A stretch of DNA of 35,471 nt from an uncultured Paracoccaceae bacterium (GCA_938049225.1 CALICM010000035.1:1-35471); one strand, 5' to 3'; counted from the first letter of the stretch, positions 1 through 9,348 are shown. The notes: generated from the letters alone by a model not told the origin. Translations and numbers: made by a program.

Positions 1-57
1 TGCATAGCGTCCCTTGTTGCGCTCATATCGAACACGGGTGATGTCAGTCCAAACCAT
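1..57 (-). mobile_element. IS5-family transposase, N-terminal fragment (runs off window)
   Basis: Reading leftwards, an ATG preceded by a GGAG ribosome site opens a frame of 19 codons to the window edge, starting MVWTDITRVRYERNKGRYA. This resembles the conserved N-terminus of IS5-family transposases (M-x-W-T-x-x-T-R-x-x-Y-x-R...RYASD). Only the first residues are visible, so subgroup, catalytic residues and intactness cannot be judged. The element's end should lie between this start and icd, but I could not identify a terminal inverted repeat or target duplication with confidence. Recognition rests on a short motif. Confidence 0.62.
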
Positions 58-145
58 GGCGATCTCCTTCGAATCTTTGACAATCCGAATGAATCACAAA
101 CGACTGATATCACTCAATGAGTTTCGGGGTGGACACTAAGACCCA

Positions 146-152
146 GAGAGGA
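146..152 (+). promoter_or_regulatory. Ribosome binding site of icd
   Basis: The purine-rich GAGAGGA sits 5 bases before the ATG at 158 and fixes the start of isocitrate dehydrogenase, agreeing with the usual MxKIKV N-terminus of the family. Confidence 0.7.
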
Positions 153-157
153 CTTTC

Positions 158-1372
158 ATGACCAAGATCAAGGTAGACAATCCCGTCGTAGAATTAGACG
201 GGGACGAGATGACGCGCATCATCTGGCAGTTCATTAAGGACAAGCTGATCCTGCCCTATCTGGACATCGATCTGAAGTACTACGACCTGGGGATGGAGGA
301 GCGGGATCGCACCGACGACCAGATCACCATCGACGCGGCCCATGCCATCAAGGAACACGGCGTCGGCGTGAAATGCGCGACCATCACGCCCGACGAGGCA
401 CGCGTGGAAGAGTTCGGCCTAAAGAAAATGTGGCGCAGCCCCAATGGCACCATCCGCAACATCCTTGGCGGTGTGATCTTTCGCCAGCCGATCATCTGCA
501 AGAACGTCCCCCGTCTGGTCCCTGGCTGGACGCGACCCATTGTCGTCGGCCGCCACGCCTTTGGCGACCAATACCGCGCGACAGACTTCAAATTCCCGGG
601 TGCTGGCAAACTGACGATCAAATTCACCGGCGAAGATGGGAAGGTGATCGAGCACGAGGTGTTTGATGCGCCCGACGCGGGTGTGGTTATGGCGATGTAC
701 AATCTGGACAAATCCATCATCGACTTCGCCCGCGCGTCGCTTAATTACGGGCTCAGCCTGGGCTGGCCGGTGTATCTGAGCACCAAGAACACCATCCTCA
801 AGCAATATGACGGCCGCTTCTTGGAGTTGTTCCAGAAAGTTTACGAGGAAGAGTTCGAAGCCGACTTCAAAAAGGCCGGTATCCATTATGAACACCGCCT
901 GATCGACGATATGGTCGCCTGTGCGATGAAATGGAACGGCGGCTATGTCTGGGCCTGCAAGAACTACGATGGCGACGTGCAGTCGGACACGGTCGCGCAG
1001 GGCTTCGGCTCGCTGGGGCTGATGACCTCCGTCCTGATGACCCCCGATGGCAAAACGGTCGAGGCCGAGGCGGCACATGGCACCGTCACCCGCCATTACC
1101 GCCAGCACCAAAAGGGCGAGGCGACCTCGACCAATTCGATTGCGTCCATCTATGCCTGGACCGGGGGCCTGAAGCACCGCGCCAAGCTGGACAACAACGC
1201 GCCCCTGCAAACCTTCGCCGAGACGCTGGAAAAAGTCATTGTCGACACCGTCGAAAGTGGCTTCATGACTAAAGACCTCGCCCTGCTCGTCGGCCCCGAC
1301 CAGAAATGGCTGACCACCGAGAGGTTCCTGGAAAAGATCGACGAAAACCTGAACAAGGCGCTGGCGGGCTAA
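158..1372 (+). CDS. icd: NADP-dependent isocitrate dehydrogenase (eukaryote-like type)
   Basis: Oxidatively decarboxylates isocitrate to 2-oxoglutarate in the cytoplasmic TCA cycle, making NADPH. The 404-aa length and sequence ([14 protein letters not shown] near the start, [11 protein letters not shown] around residues 91-101, and the isocitrate/isopropylmalate dehydrogenase signature NYDGDVQSD around residues 269-277) match the homodimeric, eukaryote-like NADP-IDH found in alphaproteobacteria, not the E. coli type. It appears complete, with a good ribosome site and a strong hairpin downstream. It seems monocistronic. The only oddity is the transposase start about 100 bp upstream, so an insertion-sequence end probably lies in or near its promoter. 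Identity is secure. Confidence 0.97.
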   Translation: MTKIKVDNPVVELDGDEMTRIIWQFIKDKLILPYLDIDLKYYDLGMEERDRTDDQITIDAAHAIKEHGVGVKCATITPDEARVEEFGLKKMWRSPNGTIRNILGGVIFRQPIICKNVPRLVPGWTRPIVVGRHAFGDQYRATDFKFPGAGKLTIKFTGEDGKVIEHEVFDAPDAGVVMAMYNLDKSIIDFARASLNYGLSLGWPVYLSTKNTILKQYDGRFLELFQKVYEEEFEADFKKAGIHYEHRLIDDMVACAMKWNGGYVWACKNYDGDVQSDTVAQGFGSLGLMTSVLMTPDGKTVEAEAAHGTVTRHYRQHQKGEATSTNSIASIYAWTGGLKHRAKLDNNAPLQTFAETLEKVIVDTVESGFMTKDLALLVGPDQKWLTTERFLEKIDENLNKALAG

Positions 1373-1416
1373 GTCTCGCCTCTCCCCGCACGGAACCAAG
1401 GCGAAGCCGCCGTGCG

Positions 1417-1446
1417 AGCGCCTGCCCGCCCCGACGGGCTGGCGCT
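1417..1446 (+). terminator. Hairpin, probable icd transcription terminator
   Basis: AGCGCC-T-GCCCG, a CCCCGA loop, then CGGGC-T-GGCGCT form a symmetric 11-pair stem with one T/T mismatch, 45 bases after the icd stop. It is followed by TTGG with no true T-run, so termination efficiency is uncertain. The rest of the 278-base gap up to the CDGSH gene shows no credible gene; the small frames there have no ribosome sites or recognisable protein sequence. Confidence 0.5.
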
Positions 1447-1650
1447 TTGGCGGGTCTGGGCACACCACGTGGTAGTCACAGACACTTGGCGGGCATAAAG
1501 CGCGCAGCGGCAAACAAACAGCGCCACCCCGCAGGCAGGCCCCGCACGGCTCCCGTTGTGCAGACAGCGGCCCGAACGCTGGGCCAGAGGTGTTGAGCCG
1601 CTCCCCAACCTCGCATAGGCTGAACCCCTAAGCCAAAAGGGAAGCACACC

Positions 1651-2295
1651 ATGACAACCAACACCAAAATCGTCCCGCGCGAGAACGGCCCCCTGGTGGT
1701 CATGGCGTCGCCCATTTTACGGGATCAAAGCGGGTCTGAGATCGAGACCAAGGACGTCGTCGCCCTCTGCCGCTGCGGCAAATCCGCGAACAAGCCCTTT
1801 TGCGATGGCGCGCACGAGGCGGCAGGCTTTTCCAGCGCGCCGGATCATAGCAAGATCCGCAATGCCGCCGTCACCTACCAGGGTCAGGTCGAAGGCGTGG
1901 ACGTCACCATCTCCTACACGCCGGTCTTGTGTTCTCACGCAGGGGAGTGCGCGCGCCGGGCCAGCGGTGTTTTCAAGCCGTCGGAAAAACCCTGGGTGCA
2001 ACCTGAAAACGGAACCCTCACTGAAATTATGGACGTGATGGCCGGCTGCCCTTCCGGCGCGCTGCGGATCAGCCTTGGAGACCAGCCCGCACAGCATATG
2101 ACGACCGGAGATGTCGAGATCACGGTCGAGAAGAACGGCCCCTATCACGTGAAAAACGTCGCTCTCGAGGCTGAGTTCAACGGTATGGGCGCAAGCCGCA
2201 CAAAGTACGTCCTGTGCCGCTGCGGCGCATCCAAGAACAAGCCGTTTTGCGACGGCACCCACTACGAGGAAGGTTGGCGTGACGATCAGGACTAG
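1651..2295 (+). CDS. CDGSH / divergent 4Fe-4S / CDGSH iron-sulfur protein
   Basis: A 214-aa cytoplasmic protein with two CDGSH-type 2Fe-2S motifs. The first, CRCGKSANKPFCDGAH, has ligands C40, C42, C51 and H55. The second, CRCGASKNKPFCDGTH, has C189, C191, C200 and H204. Between them (about residues 80-142) lies a segment like the divergent 4Fe-4S mono-cluster domain (Fer4_19/DUF1271), with C94, C100 and C133 and an MAGCPSGAL tail. It could therefore carry three clusters and act in electron transfer or cluster handling. The partner and reaction are unknown. ATG with an AAAGGGAAG ribosome site is 9-10 bases upstream. It seems monocistronic: upstream is the icd hairpin, downstream the convergent DUF6356 gene. 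Domain assignment is confident, function is not. Confidence 0.88.
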   Translation: MTTNTKIVPRENGPLVVMASPILRDQSGSEIETKDVVALCRCGKSANKPFCDGAHEAAGFSSAPDHSKIRNAAVTYQGQVEGVDVTISYTPVLCSHAGECARRASGVFKPSEKPWVQPENGTLTEIMDVMAGCPSGALRISLGDQPAQHMTTGDVEITVEKNGPYHVKNVALEAEFNGMGASRTKYVLCRCGASKNKPFCDGTHYEEGWRDDQD

Positions 2296-2383
2296 GGTTT
2301 GGTCCCTAACAGCTGGGTAAGACGGGGCCGCTGCCTGAGCACCACCGCTGGCAACCCACATAAGACGGTCGCACCACAGCGGA

Positions 2384-2602
2384 TCACATCTTCGAAGACG
2401 CGCCCCGCCCCGCGGTCTTCGCATGAAGCCGCGCCACCATCCGGCTGGCGGTTTTCTCGAGCAAACAGGGAACCAGCGCATGAACCAGGGCCGCCCCCGA
2501 GGCCGCCAGCAGCCCCCCGCTGAACCGCAAAGCGAACACAAGATGCGCGCCATAGCTTTCGTCCACCGCGGCCGGATGCGCTAAGAATATTTGTTTGATC
2601 AT
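2384..2602 (-). CDS. DUF6356 family small protein
   Basis: A 72-aa protein beginning MIKQIFLAHPAAVDESYGAH and continuing with a hydrophobic middle (residues about 21-45, FALRFSGGLLAASGAALVHALVPCL) and an ALVHALVP/EKTASR motif. I recognise this pattern from the DUF6356 family common in Rhodobacterales; its function is unknown. The middle segment could be one membrane helix. I chose the ATG at 2602 over the one 5 codons upstream because AAAGGTGA stands just before it and family members start M-x-K-x-x-F-L-x-H-P. It is divergent from the Lrp-type regulator, with an inverted repeat between them, so the two may be co-regulated. Confidence 0.72.
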   Translation of the reverse strand: MIKQIFLAHPAAVDESYGAHLVFALRFSGGLLAASGAALVHALVPCLLEKTASRMVARLHAKTAGRGASSKM

Positions 2603-2658
2603 ATCGTCACCTTTCATGTCTTCCGCATATTATCCCCTTTGGTATGGAAATGATCCCA

Positions 2659-2694
2659 ATTTGTCCCTATATATGGTATATGAAAGGGACAAAT
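2659..2694. promoter_or_regulatory. Inverted repeat, candidate Lrp-type operator
   Basis: ATTTGTCCCT (2659-2668) and AGGGACAAAT (2685-2694) are perfect 10-base arms around an AT-rich centre (ATATATGGTATATGAA). A looser outer pair, ATGATCCC at 2650 and GGGATCGGATCAT at 2704, surrounds it. It lies between the divergent DUF6356 and Lrp/AsnC genes, 20 bases before the regulator's start, where autoregulatory Lrp-family sites usually lie. Binding is inferred from position and symmetry only. Confidence 0.55.
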
Positions 2695-2714
2695 ACCCAA
2701 AAAGGGATCGGATC

Positions 2715-3173
2715 ATGATGATGGATTCCACGGACCGCCGGATCCTGCACCACCTGCAGCGCGAGTCGGATGTGTCGCTGGACGTCCTTGCGGACGAGAT
2801 CCACCTCTCGCGCAACGCCACATGGCGCCGGATTAAACAGATGGAGAAGGCGGGGATCATCACCGCCCGTGTCGCCCTGTTGGATGCGGACAAACTGGGC
2901 CTGAAGCTGACCGTCTATATTCTGATCCGCACGGATCGGCATACCGCCGACTGGGCCGACCGATTTGCCCAGGCGACCCGCGGCTTGGACGAAATCCAAG
3001 GCGTTTACCGGATGACGGGCGATCTTGACTACCTCGTCCGTGCCCAGGTCGCGGATGTCGAGGCCTATGACCGCCTGTATCAACGCCTGATCGCGCAGGT
3101 CGATATTTCGGACGTCTCGGCCAGCTTCGTGATGGAGCGCATCAAGGAAACCACCGCCCTGCCAGTGCTATAG
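2715..3173 (+). CDS. Lrp/AsnC family transcriptional regulator
   Basis: A 152-aa DNA-binding regulator with the Lrp layout: an N-terminal winged helix-turn-helix (DRRILHHLQRESDVSLDVLA, then the recognition region LSRNATWRRIKQMEKAGII) followed by the RAM/AsnC ligand-binding sandwich with the family GxxDYL signature (MTGDLDYLVRAQV). Such proteins usually sense amino acids or related small molecules and form octamers. The frame is open further upstream, but the family N-terminus M-D-x-x-D-x-x-I-L and an AAAGGGA ribosome site place the start at the ATG cluster at 2715-2723. The inverted repeat directly upstream suggests autoregulation. The ligand and regulon cannot be told from the sequence. Confidence 0.9.
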   Translation: MMMDSTDRRILHHLQRESDVSLDVLADEIHLSRNATWRRIKQMEKAGIITARVALLDADKLGLKLTVYILIRTDRHTADWADRFAQATRGLDEIQGVYRMTGDLDYLVRAQVADVEAYDRLYQRLIAQVDISDVSASFVMERIKETTALPVL

Positions 3174-3247
3174 GTCAAAAATTCACCGCATTCGCCCACT
3201 AACCAGCGGGCGCTGCTAGACGAAACACGTGCAAGAAAGGAGGTCAC

Positions 3248-4039
3248 ATGCTCGCTCGCGCACTGGCTATCCTTATTGTCATGATCGCGCTTTCTGTCAG
3301 CTTGTCCATTTACTTCGGTGCCGAGGTTCTGGCCGCTTTGGGCTTGATCCTCACCCAGTTGAAAATCGTTTTCGCGAAAGCGATGGCGCTTAGTTCAAGG
3401 ACCATTATGGTCTGGCTACAAGCCCAGGGCTTGAACTTCGCGCGGGTTGAATTGGCCAAGCGCTGGTTCCTGAAATCGCTGGTCCCGATGTTGATCGGCG
3501 CGGCCAATCAACGCCGCATTGCCGCCTTTGTCCAAACCTATACCACCTTTGCCCGCGCGCGTTTCGACGCCATGATGAACTGGTACCGCGCCCTGCCCCG
3601 GCTCATGCAGATCCTGCTGATCCTGATCGCCATGTTCGCGACGCTGGCGCTGGCCATCACTTCGATGAGCCTGTGGCTGTTGCTGTTCTCGGTCCAACTT
3701 CCGGTTTGGATCTTGGCTGGCGTGGCGGCTTTCTGGCAGATGATATGGCAAACGGTCCAAAAGATGGTGTTCCGCACGCTCGCCTTTATGCAGCTGTTCC
3801 GTGCTTGGAGTTATCTGCGCAACCGGGTCCCGCCCGCCTATCTGCAGCGTTTGCGGCGGTTCAACTTCCGCGTTGCCAGGGTGGTGGTCCGGCGTCGCAG
3901 GATGACCTTGGCGCAACTGCACGGGCGCAAAAGCAGCTGGGCGATGCGTTGGGCCCTGTTCCGCGAGTATTTCCGCCAAAGCCGGCCGGACGGTCCGACG
4001 CAAGCTGAATTTGACGCGATGCCGCCGCGCGAGCGTTAG
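3248..4039 (+). CDS. Hypothetical membrane protein with basic C-terminal tail
   Basis: I do not recognise this 263-aa protein. It has an N-terminal hydrophobic stretch (residues about 5-38), a soluble amphipathic region (40-115), two closely spaced membrane segments (about 119-149 and 151-170), and a very arginine-rich tail (190-263) with RVARVVVRRRRM near 209-219. By the positive-inside rule the tail should be cytoplasmic. The start is well fixed by GAAAGGAGGT 5 bases before the ATG. It follows the regulator gene by 74 bases and may be read with it; its stop codon overlaps that of the convergent DUF1330 gene. It looks complete and matches its neighbours in composition. No function is proposed. 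Confidence 0.75.
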   Translation: MLARALAILIVMIALSVSLSIYFGAEVLAALGLILTQLKIVFAKAMALSSRTIMVWLQAQGLNFARVELAKRWFLKSLVPMLIGAANQRRIAAFVQTYTTFARARFDAMMNWYRALPRLMQILLILIAMFATLALAITSMSLWLLLFSVQLPVWILAGVAAFWQMIWQTVQKMVFRTLAFMQLFRAWSYLRNRVPPAYLQRLRRFNFRVARVVVRRRRMTLAQLHGRKSSWAMRWALFREYFRQSRPDGPTQAEFDAMPPRER

Positions 4040-4329
4040 GCCTGTTCGTCTACCTCAACAATCACCACGGACCGATCCGAGGCCGCCTTGGCCTTGCCAA
4101 CAACCGCTTGATATTCTGGTGAGTTATAACAGGCGCGCGCCGCTGCCATATCGGGAAAGCGCGCCACCACATTGCGGGGATAGGCACGGCCCTCGAACTG
4201 CTCGAACGCGCCGCCGCGGGCGATGAATTCACCGCCATGGGCGGGGATCTGGACACTGGCGACCTGGATATATTCGGCATAGGCCGCTTCATCGGTCACA
4301 TCGACATGGGCAATCCAAAGGGCTGGCAT
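4036..4329 (-). CDS. DUF1330 family protein (copy 2 of tandem pair)
   Basis: A 97-aa protein of the DUF1330 dimeric alpha/beta-barrel fold: MPALWIAHVDVTDEAAYAEY at the start, HGGEFIARGG in the middle and a YNSPEYQ motif near residue 68-74. The family is related to the antibiotic-biosynthesis monooxygenase-like ferredoxin folds; its biochemical role is unknown. AAAGGAA 7-8 bases before the ATG fixes the start. It follows the first DUF1330 gene by 11 bases and is probably cotranscribed with alaS. Its TAA overlaps the TAG of the convergent membrane protein gene (shared bases TTAG), leaving no room for a terminator between them. Confidence 0.88.
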   Translation of the reverse strand: MPALWIAHVDVTDEAAYAEYIQVASVQIPAHGGEFIARGGAFEQFEGRAYPRNVVARFPDMAAARACYNSPEYQAVVGKAKAASDRSVVIVEVDEQA

Positions 4330-4340
4330 GTGTTTTCCTT

Positions 4341-4625
4341 TCACACGCCCTCGACCAAAACCAGATCGCGCCGCGAACTGGCCAGGGCGATGGGCAATAT
4401 TTTCTGATACGCGTCCGAAGTATACCACGCCTCGGCCGCGGCCATATCAGCGAATTCAACGATCACATGACGGCTTGGCCCGTCCCCCTCAAGCTGCTTC
4501 ATCGGCCCGCCTTTGGTCAGGAACTTGCCGCCATATTCAGCCGCTAATTCAACGGTCTGCTTGGCATATCTCATGTATTCATCCGGGTCTGTCACTTCGA
4601 TCCGGGCGATCATGTAGGCGGGCAA
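4341..4625 (-). CDS. DUF1330 family protein (copy 1 of tandem pair, TTG start)
   Basis: A 94-aa paralogue of the following gene, with the same layout: M-P-A-Y-M-I-A-R-I-E-V-T-D-P-D-E-Y at the start, YGGKFLTKGGPMKQLEGD in the middle and WYTSDAYQ near residues 67-74. The family N-terminus aligns only if translation begins at the TTG at 4625-4623. This TTG lies 1 base after the alaS stop (TGA-A-TTG) and has a perfect GGAGG, 6 bases upstream, inside the last codons of alaS. Translation is thus probably coupled to alaS. The nearest in-frame ATG is 4 codons further in and would remove the conserved M-P-A-Y. Function unknown. Confidence 0.87.
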   Translation of the reverse strand: MPAYMIARIEVTDPDEYMRYAKQTVELAAEYGGKFLTKGGPMKQLEGDGPSRHVIVEFADMAAAEAWYTSDAYQKILPIALASSRRDLVLVEGV

Positions 4626-4626
4626 T

Positions 4627-7278
4627 TCAGGCCTCCAACAACTTTCGGGCCGCAGCAATCGCCTCGGCCGATTTCGACGGATCGGGCCCGCCCCCCTGTG
4701 CCATGTCCGGTCGGCCACCGCCGCCCTTACCGCCCATCGCTTCGGCGGCCGCGCGCACCAGATCCACGGCCGAGACGCGCTCTGTCAGATCCTCGGTCAC
4801 GCCAGCGGCGATCGCGGCCTTGCCACCGGTATCTGCCAGCAGCAATACGACGCCCGAACCCAGCTTTTGCTTTTGTGCATCGATCAGCCCCCGCAGGTCT
4901 TTGCCTGACACACCGCTCAGCGCTTGGCCCAGAAACGCCACACCGCCCACATCCTGGGCACCCGTCTCGGCACCACCGCCGCCCATGGCCAACTGTTTGC
5001 GCAAGTCGGCAACCTCGGCCTGTAGCGTGCGGCGTTCTTCCAGCAGGCTGCGCAGCCGGTCCACGACCTCGGTCCGTTGCGACTTCAGCACACCGGCGGC
5101 TTGCGCGAGCGTCTGCTCCTGTTCGGCCAGATAGGCCCGCGCGGCCTCGCCCGTCAGCGCCTCGATCCGGCGCACACCGGCTGCCGAGGCGCTTTCGCCC
5201 AACACCGCAAACAGACCAATGTCGCCCGTGCGCCGTACATGTGTGCCGCCGCACAGTTCGATCGAATATGTCGCGCCATTGCCGCCCCGCCCCGAGCCTT
5301 CCTGGCGCCCCATCGAAACAACCCGCACTTCGTCCCCATACTTCTCGCCAAACAGCGCCTGCGCGCCCAAGCCACGGGCATCATCGGGGGTCATGATCCG
5401 GGTCTCGACCGGGGTGTTCTGGCGGATATAAGCGTTCACGTCGCGCTCGACCTGGGCCAATTCCTCGGGCGACATTCCTTTGGTGTGGCTGAAATCAAAG
5501 CGCAGCCGATCCTCGGCATTCAACGAGCCGCGCTGCGCCACATGCGCACCCAAGGACTGCCGCAGGGCCTCGTGCAGCAGATGCGTGGCCGAGTGATTGG
5601 CGCGGATCGCGGTGCGGCGGTCGTGATCCACGGTCAGCTGCGCCGCCGTGCCAACCTCGACCGTGCCTTCAGTCACGGTGCCAATATGGCAAAACACACC
5701 GGCTGTCTTGCGCGTGTCGGTCACGCGAATCTTCCCGCTCTCGGTGCGGATCACCCCGGTATCGCCGACCTGGCCGCCCGCTTCGGCATAAAACGGGGTC
5801 TGATTGACCACCAACTCCACAGCGCTGCCCTCAGCCGCACGGCTGACCCGCGCACCGTCGCACGCCAGGGCCATCACCTGCCCCTCAAGCCCCTCACTGT
5901 CATAGCCCAAGAACTCGGTGACGCCCGCCTCCTCGGCGATGTCGAACCAGATGCTGGCATCCGCCTGCTCGCCCGACCCGGCCCAGGCGGCGCGCGCCTT
6001 GGCCCGTTGCGCGGCCATGGCGGTGTCGAACCCGGCCACGTCCACGTCGCGCCCACGCTCGCGCAGGGCATCCTGGGTCAAATCCAGCGGGAAGCCATAG
6101 GTATCGTACAGTTTGAATGCCGTCTCACCTGGCAGCGGCACATCCGTGTCCAGCGCCTCGAGCTCGGCGTCCAACAAGCTGAGGCCGCGATCCAACGTCT
6201 GTTTGAACCGCGTCTCCTCCAACAGCAGGCTCTCTTCGATCAACGGCTGCGCGCGCGTCAACTCGGCATAGGCTTGGCCCATCTGCCGGACCAGCACCGG
6301 CACAAGCCGGTGCATCACCGGATCTTTGGCGCCCAAAAGATGCGCATGCCGCATCGCGCGGCGCATGATCCGCCGCAGGACATAGCCCCGCCCCTCGTTC
6401 GAGGGCAACACACCATCGGCGATCAGGAAGGCGCTTGACCGAAGGTGATCCGCGATCACCCGGTGGTGCACATTCTGATCGCCATAAGGCTCGACCGAGG
6501 TCGCATTCGCCGAGGCCTCGATCAGGTCCCGCATCACATCCGTGTCGTAATTGTCGTGCGAGCCGAGCAGGGTGGCGCCCATCCGTTCCAGCCCCATGCC
6601 GGTATCGATGGACGGGCGCGGAAGGGGCTGGCGGCTGCCATCCTCGAACTGCTCGAACTGCATGAACACCAGGTTCCAGATCTCAATGAACCGGTCACCG
6701 TCTTCCTCGGGGCTGCCCGGCGGGCCGCCCCAGATTTTGTCGCCATGGTCGAAAAAGATCTCGGAATTGAACCCGCATGGTCCGGTTGGCCCCATCATCC
6801 AGAAGTTGTCGTCGGTCGCGATCCGGATAATGCGGCTCTCGGGCACGCCGATCTTCTTCCAGATCTCGGCCGCCTCGTCATCCGTATGATAAACGGTGAC
6901 ATAAAGGCGATCCTTGGGCACATCGAACTCGCGCGTGATCAGGTTCCAGGCATGGGGGATGGCCGCATCCTTGAAGTAATCCCCAAAGCTGAAGTTCCCC
7001 AGCATTTCGAAAAAGGTATGGTGCCGCGCGGTATAGCCGACATTGTCCAGATCATTATGCTTGCCCCCGGCGCGCACGCATTTCTGGCAACTGGTGGCGC
7101 GCGAGTAGTCGCGCGTCTCAAGCCCCGTGAACAGGTTCTTGAAGGGCACCATGCCCGAGTTGACGAACATTAGCGTCGGATCGTTGCGCGGCACCAGCGG
7201 GGCACTGGGCACGACGGTATGATCCTGCCCTTCGAAATAGCCCAAAAACGTGCTGCGGATGTCATTCAGACTGGTCAT
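4627..7278 (-). CDS. alaS: Alanine-tRNA ligase
   Basis: Charges tRNA-Ala with alanine and edits mis-charged Ser/Gly. The 883-aa length is normal for a bacterial AlaRS. The class II core opens the protein ([20 protein letters not shown], then [15 protein letters not shown] around residues 38-52). The editing domain carries the zinc site H562-x3-H566 (HSATH) and C676-x3-H680 (CGGTH). The C-terminal C-Ala domain includes a coiled region (around 720-770) and a glycine-rich [19 protein letters not shown]-linked motif near the end. It is followed immediately by two DUF1330 genes whose first ribosome site lies within alaS. It is 207 bases downstream of recA, separated by a probable terminator. Confidence 0.98.
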   Translation of the reverse strand: MTSLNDIRSTFLGYFEGQDHTVVPSAPLVPRNDPTLMFVNSGMVPFKNLFTGLETRDYSRATSCQKCVRAGGKHNDLDNVGYTARHHTFFEMLGNFSFGDYFKDAAIPHAWNLITREFDVPKDRLYVTVYHTDDEAAEIWKKIGVPESRIIRIATDDNFWMMGPTGPCGFNSEIFFDHGDKIWGGPPGSPEEDGDRFIEIWNLVFMQFEQFEDGSRQPLPRPSIDTGMGLERMGATLLGSHDNYDTDVMRDLIEASANATSVEPYGDQNVHHRVIADHLRSSAFLIADGVLPSNEGRGYVLRRIMRRAMRHAHLLGAKDPVMHRLVPVLVRQMGQAYAELTRAQPLIEESLLLEETRFKQTLDRGLSLLDAELEALDTDVPLPGETAFKLYDTYGFPLDLTQDALRERGRDVDVAGFDTAMAAQRAKARAAWAGSGEQADASIWFDIAEEAGVTEFLGYDSEGLEGQVMALACDGARVSRAAEGSAVELVVNQTPFYAEAGGQVGDTGVIRTESGKIRVTDTRKTAGVFCHIGTVTEGTVEVGTAAQLTVDHDRRTAIRANHSATHLLHEALRQSLGAHVAQRGSLNAEDRLRFDFSHTKGMSPEELAQVERDVNAYIRQNTPVETRIMTPDDARGLGAQALFGEKYGDEVRVVSMGRQEGSGRGGNGATYSIELCGGTHVRRTGDIGLFAVLGESASAAGVRRIEALTGEAARAYLAEQEQTLAQAAGVLKSQRTEVVDRLRSLLEERRTLQAEVADLRKQLAMGGGGAETGAQDVGGVAFLGQALSGVSGKDLRGLIDAQKQKLGSGVVLLLADTGGKAAIAAGVTEDLTERVSAVDLVRAAAEAMGGKGGGGRPDMAQGGGPDPSKSAEAIAAARKLLEA

Positions 7279-7363
7279 CGGATCCCTCGGGGCTAAGGCT
7301 GCGGCGCAACGTCAAGGGAATTACCCCAGCCGCACGGGACTGTCCACAACCCATCCTAACCAC

Positions 7364-7397
7364 GCAAAACCGGTGCCAGGTTTCCCCAACACCGGTT
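7364..7397 (-). terminator. Probable rho-independent terminator of recA
   Basis: On the minus strand AACCGGTG, a 14-base loop and CACCGGTT form a perfect 8-pair stem that runs into TTTTGC. It lies about 90 bases after the recA stop and before alaS. A second, looser pair (CACCTGA at 7433, TCAGGTG near 7468) lies closer to recA. The rest of this 207-base gap shows no gene; a promoter for alaS is expected there but no clear -35/-10 was found. Confidence 0.5.
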
Positions 7398-7485
7398 CCA
7401 CGTTCGCTGACCCAAGGTCGATTGGCCCAAACACCTGAAATCCCCCCCGCGGCGCGGTGTTAGATATCAGGTGCCCACAAACCCC

Positions 7486-8550
<1,065 letters not shown>

Positions 8551-8600
8551 GTCTTTATCCTCTTATTTCATGTCTCACCCACACGGGCAATCACTGCTCT

Positions 8601-8615
8601 GTTCGCCTCTTGTTC
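8601..8615. promoter_or_regulatory. SOS box (LexA site) of recA
   Basis: GTTC-GCCTCTT-GTTC matches exactly the direct-repeat GTTC-N7-GTTC LexA site known for Rhodobacter and other alphaproteobacteria. It is centred about 58 bases before the recA ATG. It overlaps a perfect palindrome, TGTTCCGCGGAACA (8611-8624), so a third half-site in the opposite direction is present. The divergent sulfotransferase-like gene begins 106 bases to the right and could share the control. Confidence 0.85.
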
Positions 8616-8721
8616 CGCGGAACATGAGATCAAACCGCGAACATTGCAACTAAAATTTTCACTGTCCCAACCTTCCTGGGTTTGGTTTAACGAAAGGTGA
8701 AGAGGGCTGGAAAGGACCGCT

Positions 8722-9348
8722 ATGCTGCTGCATCTGAACGGAAACTTCGCCTATTTGGCGTTGACGAAAAGCGGCTCGACCTCGGTCGAAAACGCGTTGC
8801 GGCCGCATTGTCAGATTATGTTCACCGGCGATCACCGGGTCAGCCATATGCCCGCGCATCATTTCGAGCGGTTCCTGCGCCCCTATTTGGCCGAGGCAGG
8901 CTTTGCGAACATCGAGACGGTCGCGCAATTGCGCCACCCGATCAGCTGGCTGGAAAGCTGGTGGCGCTACCGCTCCAAACCCCAAAAGGGCGAGGAATGG
9001 GCCGATACTTCAGATGTGAAGTTTGAACAATTCGCAGGCGAGTACATCGACGGTGCGGATCGGCCTTATTTGGGTATGCACCGGCAGCTTGGGTTCATCT
9101 GCGATGCGCAGGGAAAGCGCCAAGCCGACATCATCTTTCGCTACGAAGATATGGATATCTTTCGAAAATTCCTTGAAGCGCGCATTAGCGCAAGCCTTAC
9201 GCTGTCGCGCGATAACAAGTCCCCGCGCCGCTGGACCCGCCTGTCGCGGCCGATGCGGAACCGTTTGGAAAGTTTTTTCGCGCCCGAGCTCGAGATCTGG
9301 GAAACCGGCATCGCGCGGGATCCAGACATCCGGGTGCGCGGCGCTTAA
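8722..9348 (+). CDS. Sulfotransferase-like protein (often labelled gamma-glutamyl kinase in Roseobacters)
   Basis: A 208-aa protein with a PAPS-dependent sulfotransferase-type start: a short strand, then the phosphate-binding loop LTKSGSTSVENAL (residues about 14-26). Next comes LRHPISWLESWWRYR near 71-85, where the family's 3'-phosphate-binding Arg and Ser lie, and an FRYEDM motif near 141-146. These three blocks in order fit the sulfotransferase fold. Related Rhodobacterales proteins are often annotated as gamma-glutamyl kinase, which the sequence does not support. Substrate unknown. ATG with AAAGGA 6 bases before it. It is divergent from recA and convergent with xylG, with only 20 bases between stops, so it stands alone. 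Confidence 0.7.
   Translation: MLLHLNGNFAYLALTKSGSTSVENALRPHCQIMFTGDHRVSHMPAHHFERFLRPYLAEAGFANIETVAQLRHPISWLESWWRYRSKPQKGEEWADTSDVKFEQFAGEYIDGADRPYLGMHRQLGFICDAQGKRQADIIFRYEDMDIFRKFLEARISASLTLSRDNKSPRRWTRLSRPMRNRLESFFAPELEIWETGIARDPDIRVRGA

Noticed and set aside
419-1513. Long minus-strand open frame over icd
   Set aside because: It is antisense to a secure gene, has no ribosome site and no recognisable protein motif; high G+C leaves such frames open.
1373-1650. Small frames on both strands between icd and the CDGSH gene
   Set aside because: None has a ribosome site or protein-like sequence; the region holds a hairpin instead.
2299-2523. 74-codon plus-strand frame downstream of the CDGSH gene
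   Set aside because: Pro/Arg-rich and antisense to the DUF6356 gene, which has a clear family match and ribosome site.
5077-6438. 453-codon plus-strand frame over alaS
   Set aside because: Antisense shadow of alaS; composition is that of codon-position mirror translation, with no motif or ribosome site.
8722-9348. Gamma-glutamyl kinase
   Set aside because: No amino-acid kinase fold or motifs; the phosphate loop and RYED-type motif fit a sulfotransferase.
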